This document shows, one piece after another, positions 8,233-17,454 of a stretch of DNA of 64,000 bases. The translations under genes were made by a program, and so were the position numbers. Under the pieces are notes generated by a model. The model was not told the DNA's origin. It saw only the letters and a program-made list of their open reading frames with translations, and made no database searches. Position 1 is the first letter of the stretch, and each line of letters begins with the position of its first letter. The stretch comes from Amycolatopsis regifaucium. Its GTDB lineage: Bacteria; Actinomycetota; Actinomycetes; Mycobacteriales; Pseudonocardiaceae. The DNA is taken from the NCBI RefSeq assembly GCF_001613935.1, contig NZ_LQCI01000002.1, positions 434,001 through 498,000 on the forward strand. The letters are read 5' to 3'.

Positions 8233-9879
8233 TCAGGCTTCTCCGGGCCGCATGCCATGGAGCAGCAGATGCAGCTGCACCATCGCCGCGAACCGGTCCC
8301 GTGGGTCGTCGAGGTCGATTCCGCCTACCTCGGCCAGCCGGCGCAACCGGTAGCGGAAGGTGCTCGGATGCACATATGCCGCCGCCGACGCGGCGTTGAT
8401 GTCCCCGAACGAATCGAGCCAGCACCGCAGCGTGTGCACGAACTGGGACTGGTGTTCCCGGTCGTAGGCCAGCAGCCTCGCGATCGGCCCGGTCGCGGCG
8501 TCGCCGCGGGCCGCGGAAAGGTCCGCCAGCTCGAGCATCAGCGCGTCGACGTGCGCGTCTTCGGCCGTGATCACCCGCTTGGCGCCGCCGTTGGCGAGCA
8601 GCACCCGCAACGCCCGGTCCGCCCCGCTGCGGGAGTCGTACAGGTCCGCGCCCTCGAGTGCCGGCGGTCCGACGCCGATCGCCGCGGAGACCCGGTGCCC
8701 GATTCGTTCCAGGAACGCGGTCGCGACGCGCACCGCGCGTTCCTGATGATCGCCGTGGTTTCCGGGCACCGGCACGATTCCGTACGCGACCTCGCCGATG
8801 AGCGCGACCGCCGAGCGCGGCTGGACCGCGCTCAGATGCATGGCGAGGGCGTCGGCGACGCGTTGGCGTTCGGTGGCGAGCCAGGGGCCGTCGTCGGCCG
8901 GGTCGAGCAAACCCATCGCGAGCACGACGGCGGGTTGGCCCAGCAGGCCGAGGCGCCCGACGGCTTCCGGGGCCCGGCGCCCGCCTTCGAGCGCGGTGCT
9001 CACCAAATCGGCTCGCAGCCGACGTTCGACATCGGCTCCGGCCCGCAGCCGGAGCAGGTGCAACGCCACGATCTTCGAAGCTTCCACCAGCGCCACCGCA
9101 CGTTCTTCGCTCAGCGCGTGATCGACCACGGCCCAGATCGAGCCGAGCACCTCATCGCCCGCCCGGACGGCGACCACCACCCGGGGACGGTTCTCGCCAT
9201 CGTCGTCGTCCGGATAGAAGTAAACCGGTCCCGTCTCGCGGTGGAGGCGGTCGAAGAAGCCGCTCTGCTCCAAGCCCCGGGTGTAGCGTTCCGGCACCTG
9301 GCGGCCGAGGATCGTTTCGACCCGCGGCGGGTCGGTTTCGTCCTGGCGGCCGGAAAACGCGAGCACCCGCGAGTCGCGGTCCTCGATGGTGATCGGCGCG
9401 TCGAGCAGCGCGGCGATCGCGTTGGCGAGCGCGAACAGATCGCCGGTCGGGATTCCGCCGAGTGCCTGCGGGGAGACGTCGCCGACGTCACCCTCGGCCA
9501 GCAACGTGCGGAGCATCGCGGCCAGCTGCGTCCACGACGCCCTGCTCGCCAGCCCGACCAACGCGACCCCGGAGGAGGCGGCCGCCCGCGCCAGCTCGGC
9601 CGGCGCGGAGGTCGGCGAGCGCACGATCAGCGCGGACGCGCCGCGTTCGCCGACCTCGTGCAGTAGCTTCACGATCTCCCCGGGATCGCGCACCCCGACC
9701 CCGAGGACCACTGCCCGGTCGGGGAACTCGGCGTCGTCGTACGGATCGTGGATCACCACGCCGCCGAGGTGGCGACGGGTGTCCCGGCCGACCGCGATCG
9801 GCTCGAGGAGCACGTCCCCGAGTGCTTCGATGACGCGGCTCAGACTCGTATGCGGTTTGCTCGGCACCGGTGTCCGCAC
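8233..9879 (-). CDS. PucR-family transcriptional regulator
   Basis: A 548-residue protein with the PucR/CdaR architecture. An N-terminal PucR domain (about 1-130: GGVVIHDPYDDAEFPDRAVV) is followed by a GGDEF-like/GAF-type middle with VLAFSGRQDETDPPRVETIL. The C-terminal PucR helix-turn-helix reads INAASAAAYVHPSTFRYRLR. These regulators often control catabolic genes for purines or amides beside them. The divergent upstream neighbour here is a decayed amidohydrolase, so its original target may be lost. The start is taken as GTG 9879; a slightly shorter start is possible. Confidence 0.88.
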   Translation of the reverse strand: MRTPVPSKPHTSLSRVIEALGDVLLEPIAVGRDTRRHLGGVVIHDPYDDAEFPDRAVVLGVGVRDPGEIVKLLHEVGERGASALIVRSPTSAPAELARAAASSGVALVGLASRASWTQLAAMLRTLLAEGDVGDVSPQALGGIPTGDLFALANAIAALLDAPITIEDRDSRVLAFSGRQDETDPPRVETILGRQVPERYTRGLEQSGFFDRLHRETGPVYFYPDDDDGENRPRVVVAVRAGDEVLGSIWAVVDHALSEERAVALVEASKIVALHLLRLRAGADVERRLRADLVSTALEGGRRAPEAVGRLGLLGQPAVVLAMGLLDPADDGPWLATERQRVADALAMHLSAVQPRSAVALIGEVAYGIVPVPGNHGDHQERAVRVATAFLERIGHRVSAAIGVGPPALEGADLYDSRSGADRALRVLLANGGAKRVITAEDAHVDALMLELADLSAARGDAATGPIARLLAYDREHQSQFVHTLRCWLDSFGDINAASAAAYVHPSTFRYRLRRLAEVGGIDLDDPRDRFAAMVQLHLLLHGMRPGEA

Positions 9880-9889
9880 TCCCGAAGGT

Positions 9890-10301
9890 AGGTCCGGCCT
9901 CGTCCGAACCGGCTGGTTCGACCGGACGGAATGGTATTCCGGACTCGACGCTGACCGGCGCGTATCCGAGCAGCACGCCGAAGCCGAGCGTGCAGCGGCC
10001 GTCCCGCCGCGGCCGTCGCCGCGTAAGCCCGGCCGACCGGCCTCATCCCGGCCTCCGGGTCGAGCGCCATGGTGACCCCTTCCATCGCTTGCGGCCGGTG
10101 GGCCGCGATCGAACGCACGTGGCTGTGCAGCTCGACGAAGCCCGGTCCGACGAGGTACCCGGCGACGGCGGCCTGGTCCCCGGCCTGCGGCGGTCCCGAT
10201 CCGACGGCGAGCATTCCGCCGTCGCCGACCAGCACGTCGACGGTGCCTTCGAACCCGGTGGCCGGATCGACGACACGACCGCCGCGCAAGAGCGTGCGCA
10301 T
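9890..10301 (-). pseudogene. amidohydrolase remnant (N-terminal fragment, frameshifted)
   Basis: Starting at ATG 10301 there are about 100 good codons of an N-acyl-D-amino-acid deacylase-type amidohydrolase: MRTLLRGGRVVDPATGFEGT, then GYLVGPGFVELHSHVRS with the metal-binding HSH. The match then reads AYAATAAAGRPLH. At about position 9985 the frame shifts and the expected sequence resumes in another frame (LGFGVLLGYAPVSVE) before breaking off near 9890. Three quarters of a normal enzyme is absent. A sequencing error could explain the shift but not the missing C-terminal part. Confidence 0.7.
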
Positions 10302-10516
10302 ACCTGTCCTCCTGGCCTCGCTGGTGACGACCCTAGGAGGACTCGCGGGCGGCCCGTTCGTCCCGCCGCATGAATTCCAGCGTGAACTTCCCTCCGGCGG
10401 CACCAACCCGGGAACCCGAGTTCGGGTTGCCGAGATCGATGAATCGCGCGTCGGCGGGCACCGGTCGACAAGCGCCGGTGTGCGCCTTCCCGGCCGCTCC
10501 CCACAGGGGGTCCGAG
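10302..10516. other. short region with possible coding remnant
   Basis: Between the amidohydrolase remnant and the MFS gene the minus strand is open and reads KAHTGACRPVPADARFIDLG and GGKFTLEFMRRDE. This looks like the end of a real protein but has no start of its own and joins no recognisable family. It is probably another decayed fragment. No promoter or repeat was recognised. Confidence 0.35.
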
Positions 10517-11749
10517 TCAAGATGTCTCCGGACGGCGCCCTCGATGCCGGTGGCGCCGCTCGACGACGCCGGAGGCCAAGGCGACGCCGAGCGCGGCCAC
10601 ACCCAGCGCCACACCGATCCACACCGGAGCGATGAGTCCGAGACCGCCGTCGATCGCCATCCCGCCGAACCAGGCGGAGAGGGCGATGCCGACGTTGAAC
10701 GCCGCGGCGTTCACGGAAGAGGCGAGCGACGGCGCGTCCTTGGCCACGTCCATCACGCGGGTCTGGAAGACGGGGACCATCGCGAAACTCGCCACCCCCA
10801 GCACGAACACCATAATCACCGCCGATACCCGCTCGTGCACCGCGAAAGCGAAGACGGCCAACGCGGCGGTCGCGGCGAGGATGGTGCCGTAGAGCGTGGG
10901 TGTCAGCGCTCGGTCGGCGAGCTTGCCGCCGAGCAGGTTCCCGGCGGTCAGCCCCGCGCCGAAGAGCAACAGCAACCACGGCACCGTCGAAGTTCCGAAG
11001 CCGGTGACCCGCGTCAAAATCGGCTCCAGGAAGGTGATGGCGGCATAGGCCGCGCCCCAGCCCAGCATCGTCACCGTCAACACCGACCAGACCTGGAGAC
11101 GGCGGAACACGGCGAACTCGCGGCGAAGCCCGCCTCCCGTGTCATTCGGCCGCGCGGGTACGAACGCGATGATCGCGGCGAGCGCGGCCGCGCCGATCAG
11201 GGCGATGGCCCAGAACGCCGAGCGCCAGCCGAGCCGCTGGCCCAGCGCCGTCCCGAACGGCACCCCGACCACGGTCGACAACGTCAGTCCCGTCATCATC
11301 AGCGCGATGGCACGGGAGCGCCGCTCCGGGGCGACGAGGCTCGCGGCCATGACCGGGCCGATGCCCATGAAAGCGCCGTGGCACAAGGCGGAGATGACGC
11401 GGCCCGCCATGAGCACGCCGTATCCGGGGGCGGTGGCGGAGAGCACGTTCCCGGCGATGAAGAGACTCATCAGCACGCTGAGCATGATCTTGCGCGGCAG
11501 CCTGGTCCCGGCGACGGTCATGATCGGCGCGCCGATGGCCACCGACGCCGCGTAGCCGGTGACCAGGAGTCCGGCGGCGGGAATGGACACTTCGAGGTCC
11601 TCGCCGAGCGGCCCGAGAAGGCCGACGACGACGAACTCGGTCAGGCCGATACCGAACGCGCCGAGAGCGAGGGCACCGATCGCGAACGCGCGACGCCGTT
11701 TCGAGTACTCAAGGGTGGACACGCCGGAAGAGGCGGCCATGGTCGGCAC
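10517..11749 (-). CDS. MFS transporter, DHA1 drug/arabinose efflux type
   Basis: A 410-residue membrane protein with about 12 hydrophobic segments. Family hallmarks are GALALGAFGIGLTEFVVVGL in TM1, the loop motif AGTRLPRKIM between TM2 and TM3, and LCHGAFMGIGPVMAASL in TM4-5. These place it with AraJ/YdhP/chloramphenicol-efflux-type exporters. The start is GTG 11749 (a good aaagga upstream) or ATG 11740. It is isolated from the polyketide block by two pseudogenes and a regulator, so a link to it is not supported. Confidence 0.85.
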   Translation of the reverse strand: MPTMAASSGVSTLEYSKRRRAFAIGALALGAFGIGLTEFVVVGLLGPLGEDLEVSIPAAGLLVTGYAASVAIGAPIMTVAGTRLPRKIMLSVLMSLFIAGNVLSATAPGYGVLMAGRVISALCHGAFMGIGPVMAASLVAPERRSRAIALMMTGLTLSTVVGVPFGTALGQRLGWRSAFWAIALIGAAALAAIIAFVPARPNDTGGGLRREFAVFRRLQVWSVLTVTMLGWGAAYAAITFLEPILTRVTGFGTSTVPWLLLLFGAGLTAGNLLGGKLADRALTPTLYGTILAATAALAVFAFAVHERVSAVIMVFVLGVASFAMVPVFQTRVMDVAKDAPSLASSVNAAAFNVGIALSAWFGGMAIDGGLGLIAPVWIGVALGVAALGVALASGVVERRHRHRGRRPETS

Positions 11750-11917
11750 GCGGGGGTCCTTTCGCCGAGGCGTCGGCGGCCCTCGCGGGCCTCAGGTCCC
11801 GTCCACGCCGGGACCCGCCATGATCCACTCCCGAGTATGGGTCGGGATCGCGCCGTACGTCCAGCGGATTCGCGGGTATCGAACTGTGCCGCGGTCGCCC
11901 GGCCGCGGCGTTCGCGC

Positions 11918-12768
11918 TTACCGGGCCCGGCAAGTCCTGAGGTAGCTGAGGAATGAGGCCTGCAGGCCGGTCACGTGCGTTTCGCGCAGGACGGCGCTGG
12001 TGACGGCTCCGCCGAGAGAGGTGAGGCGGTGCAGGACGGTGGCGGTGTTCTTCGTGAGGTTTTGGTAGATGGCCAGGTCTCCGAGCAGCTCCCGCTCGTT
12101 GAGGGTCACGTGAAGCTTGGCGGCCTGCTGCCGGTCACCCAGCTCTTGGAGTTGGGTGAAGATCTGTGTCTTCACCGGCGACGCCGGGGCTGCCCGCTCC
12201 GATGCTCTCGAAGAGCGTGTTGCCGGTGAGCCAGGTGTAGAGGCTGAAAAGCCCGCCGTAGGAATAGCCGAAAAGGCCGTGCCCGCTCGTGGCTGTGCCG
12301 TAGTCGCGTTCGATCCGCGGGTGCAGTTCCGCGGTGAGGAAGCTCAGGAACACGTCGGCGTGGTGTCGCGCAGTTCGGCGAGGTAGGCGTCGGATTCCTC
12401 GCGTGTCCTCGCGCCCGCTTGCACCCCATCTCCACGGCATCGAAAAGTTCCTTGGCGATGGGCTCGCCGGGCGGCACGAGGTCTCTGTTGCGCAGCCGAT
12501 CCCAGTGCTGGGCGCCTTCGCCCGCGTAGCCGACGCTGACCTGGATGTAGGGCTGTATCCGCTGCATGGGGTCCGCCTGGGTGACGATGAGCGGGGCCGT
12601 CATGCCCACGGCCCAGTTGCCGTCGAGCACATACACGGCAGGCGCTCGCGTAGTGGCGGGGTCGTAGCCCGGCGGCGTGGTGACCCAGACGCCGTAGTCG
12701 TGCCCACCGCTGGAGCGCGTCTCGAAGTAGTCGGTGTCAGCGAGGCAGCCGTGCCACATGGTGCTCAT
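11918..12768 (-). pseudogene. alpha/beta-hydrolase (enterochelin-esterase-like) broken by two frameshifts
   Basis: From ATG 12768 the first frame reads SGGHDYGVWVTTPPGYDPAT and PAVYVLDGNWAVG, the Fes/IroE-like start. It loses sense after AVEMGCKRAR (about 12410). A second frame continues with RHHADVFLSFLTAELHPRIE and the nucleophile elbow GYSYGGLFSLY. Near 12175 a third frame carries the C-terminal end (QELGDRQQAAKLHVTLNERE, and GLQASFLSYLRT). All three pieces align end to end as a single esterase. Either the gene is dead or the assembly holds two indels. It is divergent from the TetR gene that may have regulated it. Confidence 0.8.
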
Positions 12769-12863
12769 CGGAGGTCCTTCACGACACGTCCGGCGTGGAC
12801 GACGCCGACAAGCTGAAAACTTCCCACAAGTCATTCCCTTCGCTCTTTTCCAATGGATAAACT

Positions 12864-13466
12864 GTGGGAGTGATCTTGTCAAGCACGGAACGCACCGGTG
12901 ACGCACGCGAGCGCCTCCTGGCTCGGCTTCTCGACGCCTTCGGCGAGACCCTTCCCGCCCCGGAGGTGTCACTGCGGGAAATCGCGGCCCGGGCCGGGAC
13001 CAGCCACGCCCTCCTGCGATACCACTTCGGGTCGCTTCCGGGAGTGTTGGCGGCCATGCTCAAGGCGCGGCGATCCCACGACAACGAGGCGCTTTTCGAG
13101 GCCGCCCCGCAGGGCACCTTCGACGACCTCGTCGTGGCAATCTGGCGGACCTATACCCGCCCGGAGCAGCTGTCGCGTGTCCGCGGCTTCTTTCACGTCG
13201 TAGGGCTGGCCGCGTACAGCCCACAGGACTTTCGTGAGTTCATCGACTCACTCGACGACCTGACCAAGATGCTGGCCTCGCTCGCGGAACGCGAAGGGCT
13301 CGACGCCGACGAAGCGCTCACCACGGCCACCGTCACCATCGCCGCGATTCGCGGCCTGCTCCTCCAAGAGGTCCTGACTCCGGCAGCCCATTCGGAGGAC
13401 GCGGTCGACTTGATCCTGCGCATGAGCAAGAACCGACCCGGTCCACCAGCACATCCGAAGCCGTGA
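12864..13466 (+). CDS. TetR-family regulator
   Basis: A 200-residue protein. The N-terminal helix-turn-helix reads EVSLREIAARAGTSHALLRY HFGS, with the Tyr-His-Phe that ends TetR DNA-binding domains. An all-helical ligand domain follows. It starts GTG at 12864, or GTG at 12870. It is divergent from the broken esterase, its most likely former target. The end of the gene overlaps a strong terminator hairpin. Confidence 0.85.
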   Translation: MGVILSSTERTGDARERLLARLLDAFGETLPAPEVSLREIAARAGTSHALLRYHFGSLPGVLAAMLKARRSHDNEALFEAAPQGTFDDLVVAIWRTYTRPEQLSRVRGFFHVVGLAAYSPQDFREFIDSLDDLTKMLASLAEREGLDADEALTTATVTIAAIRGLLLQEVLTPAAHSEDAVDLILRMSKNRPGPPAHPKP

Positions 13467-13496
13467 GCGGCACGCGCGCGTGCGCGTGCCGCTCAC
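13463..13496. terminator. bidirectional terminator hairpin
   Basis: A perfect 15-bp stem (gtgagcggcacgcgc, 13463-13477, against 13482-13496) with a 4-base loop. It covers the TetR stop codon and lies between two convergent genes. Confidence 0.75.
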
Positions 13497-13559
13497 TATC
13501 GGGCAGGACCCACCGTCGCCGCCCGCGTTCGCCGGCCCCGGCGACTTACCGGGCCTGCG

Positions 13560-14327
13560 CTAGTCGGGCCTGCCGACTTGGGTGTTCGACAGATCGAGAC
13601 CGATCGCGAAGTCCGCCGTGTAGCCGTTCCCGGCCTGCTGGGGACGCAGCAGCATTTGGGCGCCGCCGTTGCGGTAGATCGAGTCCCGGCTGTTGGTCGT
13701 GTCGGCCGGCCCCTTCCGCCGGTACGGATCGGTCCGGAGGTACGCCGCGCCGAACTCGGGCGTGAAGTAAAGCTGCGACGTGAACTCGTACGGCCGGCCG
13801 TTCGTCCCGACCGTGCGTATCTTGACGTGGATATGCAGCGTGCGTCCCGAATACCAGCCAGGAAGAATGGTGGTGAACCGAGCCGCTCCCGATTGGTCGG
13901 TATTCTGGTAACCGCGCAGGAAACGACGGCCGGAACTTCCCTGAGACGGAATATCGGAGTACAGCCCGAACGCGTCGCACTGCCAGAGGTCGATCATCGC
14001 TCCCGGCAGTGGCGTGCACTGCTGCTGACGAATTTGCTGAACGGTGAAATTGATCATCAGCGCGGTGCCGGGAACCAGTTGCCCGGTGGCCGGTTCACTG
14101 CGGATATCGGAGCGGTTGAGCCGCTCGTCGACGAAGTACGGACCCTCCATCTGCTCTGGCTTGACCACACAATCCAGCGTGCAGACCTCGGGTGATCCCG
14201 CGATGGGGGTGGCGGCACGTGCCGTGGTGGTTCCGGCGACAGCGAGGGTCGCACCGGCGGCGCCGAGCAGAATCAACGCCTGCCGCCTGCCGAGCACCCG
14301 GCCTACTGGCTCATCATCGTCATGCAT
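13560..14327 (-). CDS. exported intradiol ring-cleavage dioxygenase-like protein
   Basis: A 255-residue protein. The N-terminus LGRRQALILLGAAGATLAVA with twin arginines is a Tat-type signal. The mature domain carries intradiol dioxygenase motifs: MEGPYFVDERLNRSDIR, MIDLWQCDAFGLYSD, and WYSGRTLHIHVKIRT, whose Tyr and two His are iron ligands in the family. It matches the 'protocatechuate dioxygenase-like secreted' group, in which aromatic catechols are cleaved outside the cell. ATG 14327 was chosen; it leaves an intact signal peptide. No catabolic pathway genes adjoin. Confidence 0.85.
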   Translation of the reverse strand: MHDDDEPVGRVLGRRQALILLGAAGATLAVAGTTTARAATPIAGSPEVCTLDCVVKPEQMEGPYFVDERLNRSDIRSEPATGQLVPGTALMINFTVQQIRQQQCTPLPGAMIDLWQCDAFGLYSDIPSQGSSGRRFLRGYQNTDQSGAARFTTILPGWYSGRTLHIHVKIRTVGTNGRPYEFTSQLYFTPEFGAAYLRTDPYRRKGPADTTNSRDSIYRNGGAQMLLRPQQAGNGYTADFAIGLDLSNTQVGRPD

Positions 14328-14659
14328 GGATTTCCTTTTCGCCAAATAATGGGAGCAGGGAACTGAACGCAACAAGGGTTTTGCTCGCAGGGTGCCGCGC
14401 GTATCTGATCATCCGCCATGACCCGTTCGCTGTCGAGACGGTTCACTCTCGCGCATCATACTTCGAAGCGGGCAACGGCCTTTGATGGGCCGAATCCTCG
14501 AATCCCGCTACGGCATTTCGCCTACGCCATTCGAAGGTGATTTCGAGGAATTCCGCCGTCTTGCCCTCATCCGCCTTGAGTGACAGATTTTGGCAAACTG
14601 TCACATCTCGCGCCGATCTTTGCTACCGTCCAGGGAACCGACTTGAGGAGGCTGGGGCG
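14328..14659. promoter_or_regulatory. divergent promoter region with an inverted repeat
   Basis: 332 bases between two divergent Tat-exported proteins, more AT-rich than the surroundings. An imperfect inverted repeat (tgacag, 14581-14586, and ctgtca, 14598-14603) lies 57 bases before the ATG at 14660 and is a candidate operator. No gene is seen. Confidence 0.4.
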
Positions 14660-15280
14660 ATGACAGGGGATCTCGGGCGACGGGCGGTCTTCGGGATGGC
14701 GGCGACCGCCGGTGGCGCGTTGCTGACCGGCGGCACCGCGGACGCGAAGGAGTCCACTGTGGACTCAACAGTGGACGACAAGTCCCGGGCGACCCCGTCG
14801 TTCACCGTGGTGGACAAGCGAGGACGGCAGCGGTTCCTGCTCGACAGCCGTAAGCCGCCGCTGATCATCGACGGCCGGACCTACCCGCCAGAGCGGCGCT
14901 CCGGGCCGGAGAACGGCTCCTATCTGATCTTCAACGACGAGACCGGTGACGAAAAGGGCGGCCTGCTCGTCCACCCCACCGGCGGTCACATCGCCTTCGA
15001 CTATCCGCACGCGGTGGACGGCATCAGCCTCAGCTTGTCCGCGAAGGACGGCGTGGGCGGCGCGGGCTTGACCATCAACGGTGTTCCGGATCCCGATGCC
15101 GGGCCCGGCGTCCGTGCCACGCCGCGGGCGGCCTTCGGCTGCCACACCACCTTCGGCGCGCAGCTCGCGTTGTGCGATTCCCAAGGCCGTCCGCGAATCG
15201 TGCTCCAGGTCGACGAGAACGACCGGCCGACCATCAAGATCCTGGACGGCGACGGCAAAACGGTCAACGAACTGGCCTAG
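14660..15280 (+). CDS. Tat-exported protein of unknown function
   Basis: A 206-residue protein. DLGRRAVFGMAATAGGALLT with twin arginines is a Tat-type signal. A short repeat (STVDSTVDD) follows, then a beta-rich domain of about 150 residues (SFTVVDKRGRQRFLLDSRKP and YLIFNDETGDEKGGLLVHP). ATG 14660 follows a ggaggctgggg Shine-Dalgarno. I recognise no enzyme motif. It is the last gene before the polyketide block, convergent with the KS-alpha gene. Confidence 0.65.
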   Translation: MTGDLGRRAVFGMAATAGGALLTGGTADAKESTVDSTVDDKSRATPSFTVVDKRGRQRFLLDSRKPPLIIDGRTYPPERRSGPENGSYLIFNDETGDEKGGLLVHPTGGHIAFDYPHAVDGISLSLSAKDGVGGAGLTINGVPDPDAGPGVRATPRAAFGCHTTFGAQLALCDSQGRPRIVLQVDENDRPTIKILDGDGKTVNELA

Positions 15281-15340
15281 TCCAGGCCGGGAACCGCGGT
15301 GCCGGCACAGTCGCCGCGCCGCTGCGGTCCCGGCAGTCAC

Positions 15341-16621
15341 CTAGGTCCGGCTGGAAGTCCTTCGGCTGTTCGGCCCACTCAAGACGACGGCCGTCTGAAA
15401 ACCGCCGAAACCGCTGCCCACACTGAGCACGACGTCGGTGCGCTGCTCGCGGGCCACCAGTGGGACGTAGTCCAGATCGAGGTCCGGGTCCGGTTCCTTG
15501 AGGTTGGCGGTCGGCGGCACCACCTGATTGTCGATCGCCAGCAGGCAGGCGACGACCTCGAGGGCGCCGATCGCGCCCAGCGAGTGCCCGATCATCGACT
15601 TGATCGAGCTGACCGGGACGTCGAACGCGTGCGACCCCAGGCTCCGCTTGAACGCCGACGTCTCGTGCCGGTCGTTCTGCTTGGTCGCCGAGCCGTGCGC
15701 GTTCACGTAGTCGATCTCGCTGGGGTCTCGTTTCGCGTACCGGAGCGCGGCGTTGATCGCCTCCGCCATCTCACGGCCGTCCGGCTTGAGCCCGGTCATG
15801 TGGAAAGCGTTGGTGCGATTGGCGAATCCGTCGATGACACCGTAGATCTTCGCCCCGCGGCTCCGCGCCGCCTCCTCGCTCTCGAGCGTGACGATCGCCG
15901 CGCCCTCGCCGAGCACGAAGCCGTCACGCCGGGCGTCGAACGGACGGGAGGCATGCTCGGGGTCGTCCAGATTCGGCGTGGTGGCCCGGATCGCGTCGAA
16001 CGAGGCCACCGTGATCGGTGAGATCGGCGCCTCGGTGGCGCCGGCGAAGACGACGTCGGCCTCCCCCCGCTCCACCAGCATCGCGCCGTTCCACACCGCG
16101 TCCAGCCCCGACGTGCACCCGGTCGAGATCACCGAGGAAGGCCCTTCCGCGCCGACCGCCCAAGCAACCTCGACGCCGAGCGTGCTCGGGACCATGTACC
16201 CGTACAAGTGGGGTACGGCGTACTCGTGGTCGAGCAGCCAGTGCTTGCCGTCGTCGGACAGCACCCGGTACTCGTTCTCGAGCCCCACGGTGCAGCCGAC
16301 GGCACTGCCGACGGTGACGCCGACGCGTTCCGGCGGAATCGCCCCCACGTCGAACCCGCTGTCCCGCATGGCTTCCTCCGCGCAGACCACGGCGAACTGG
16401 GCGGCCCGGTCCATCCGGCGCACCTCGCGCGGGGTCAGCCCGTTCGCCAGTGGGTCGAAGTCGACCTCCGCGGCGACCTGGGACCGGAACGGCGCCGGGT
16501 CGAAGTGGGAGATCCGCCTGGTCGCCGTCCGGCCCTCGCTGAGCAGGTCCCAGTACGCCTTCCGGCCGATCGCCCCCGGCGCCACCACGCCGATGCCGGT
16601 CACCGCCGCCCTCCGGTTCAT
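15341..16621 (-). CDS. type II PKS ketosynthase alpha (KS-alpha)
   Basis: A 426-residue condensing enzyme that forms the carbon chain by decarboxylative Claisen condensations with malonyl-ACP. The active-site Cys169 lies in SVISTGCTSGLD. The two catalytic histidines lie in VNAHGSATKQND and MIGHSLGAIGAL, and GFGGFQTAVVLS closes the protein. ATG 16621 was chosen because it overlaps the cupin stop by ATGA and matches the family start (MNRRAAVTGIGVVAPG). The CLF that should pair with it is 9 kb away on the other strand, which is very unusual. No second KS-alpha is visible. It is the last gene of a PadR-SDR-cyclase-cupin-KS operon. Confidence 0.95.
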   Translation of the reverse strand: MNRRAAVTGIGVVAPGAIGRKAYWDLLSEGRTATRRISHFDPAPFRSQVAAEVDFDPLANGLTPREVRRMDRAAQFAVVCAEEAMRDSGFDVGAIPPERVGVTVGSAVGCTVGLENEYRVLSDDGKHWLLDHEYAVPHLYGYMVPSTLGVEVAWAVGAEGPSSVISTGCTSGLDAVWNGAMLVERGEADVVFAGATEAPISPITVASFDAIRATTPNLDDPEHASRPFDARRDGFVLGEGAAIVTLESEEAARSRGAKIYGVIDGFANRTNAFHMTGLKPDGREMAEAINAALRYAKRDPSEIDYVNAHGSATKQNDRHETSAFKRSLGSHAFDVPVSSIKSMIGHSLGAIGALEVVACLLAIDNQVVPPTANLKEPDPDLDLDYVPLVAREQRTDVVLSVGSGFGGFQTAVVLSGPNSRRTSSRT

Positions 16622-17043
16622 CGAGCTCCGCCGACCATGGGCTGCGACTCGTGCGAGGCGGGAGGCTCCTCGGTGTCCACGTGGCCGAGTTCCGGTCTCG
16701 GCGCGAGCGGGGAGAGGTGGAAGACGTAGTGGGCCTGCTCGGTGCCGTCGTTCACCAGGCGGTGACGCGCGCCGATCGGCACCAGGAGGGAATCGCCCGC
16801 GGTCAGCTCGATCGGCTCGCCGTCCAGGTAGAGGGTGCCCGTGCCGCGGACGAGGTGCAGGAACTCCTCGGAATGCGGGTGGTAGTGCTCGGAGACGTAC
16901 TCCCCGGGCTCGAGCCACAGCACCCCGCCGAAGCCGGACGTGCTGGCCACTGTCCGCGGGCTCAGCGTGACCCGCATTTCCCCGCCTCGCCGCCGGTTCG
17001 CGGCGACCTCGGTGAAGTGTACTTTGTGGACGGTCTCGGTCAC
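16618..17043 (-). CDS. cupin-fold polyketide cyclase
   Basis: A 141-residue single-domain cupin. Motif 1 is YVSEHYHPHSEEFLHLVRGTG with three His and a Glu as likely metal ligands; motif 2 is AGDSLLVPIGARHRLVND. Cupins of this size in pentangular polyphenol clusters assist cyclisation of later rings. It starts GTG at 17043, overlapping the TcmI-like stop by GTGA, and its own stop overlaps the KS-alpha start. The cyclase role is inferred from the neighbours and the fold. Confidence 0.85.
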   Translation of the reverse strand: MTETVHKVHFTEVAANRRRGGEMRVTLSPRTVASTSGFGGVLWLEPGEYVSEHYHPHSEEFLHLVRGTGTLYLDGEPIELTAGDSLLVPIGARHRLVNDGTEQAHYVFHLSPLAPRPELGHVDTEEPPASHESQPMVGGAR

Positions 17044-17375
17044 AGTTCCCTCCCGTTTTCGGCCGACCAGACGTAGAACTGCCGGGCCATCGCGTCTTTC
17101 GGTTCTTTCCAGTTCGGGTCGTACGGCGACACCAGCGGCAGCAGCTTGGTGTGGATGTCCTGGTACTCGGCACCAGGCCGGGCACGGTACAGCCGCGGGG
17201 AGATGTCTTCGTCGGCCTCGACGAGGTGGAAATACAGGTCGTGGAAGCTGAACAGCGTCCGGCGGGTGACGCCGACCTGGTGCGGCAACCCGGTGGCGTC
17301 CGACTCCTCGAACACCTCCGCGATCCGGCCGGGGTCCGGTGTCTCGAGTCGCGCCACGATCAGGGTCCGGTGCAC
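17040..17375 (-). CDS. TcmI-family polyketide cyclase
   Basis: A 111-residue ferredoxin-like cyclase of the TcmI family (polyketide synthesis cyclase). It closes with the family pattern of TcmI: LPHQVGVTRRTLFSFHDLYF HLVEADEDI, and further LYRARPGAEYQDI. TcmI closes the fourth ring of tetracenomycin, and its relatives act on pentangular intermediates. The start is GTG 17375, 6 bases after an aggagg Shine-Dalgarno. The 3' end is coupled to the cupin gene. Confidence 0.92.
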   Translation of the reverse strand: MHRTLIVARLETPDPGRIAEVFEESDATGLPHQVGVTRRTLFSFHDLYFHLVEADEDISPRLYRARPGAEYQDIHTKLLPLVSPYDPNWKEPKDAMARQFYVWSAENGREL

Positions 17376-17454
17376 GGCGTCCTCCTAGAAACGGCCGGGA
17401 AACTGGCGTGCTCCGATCTGACACACCGGAGCTGGAATCCGGCTCGAACCCGGC

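Noticed and set aside
12822-12869. Inverted repeat tcccaca ... tgtggga before the TetR gene
   Set aside because: Arms of 7 bases are 34 bases apart, too far for a normal TetR operator; chance is likely.
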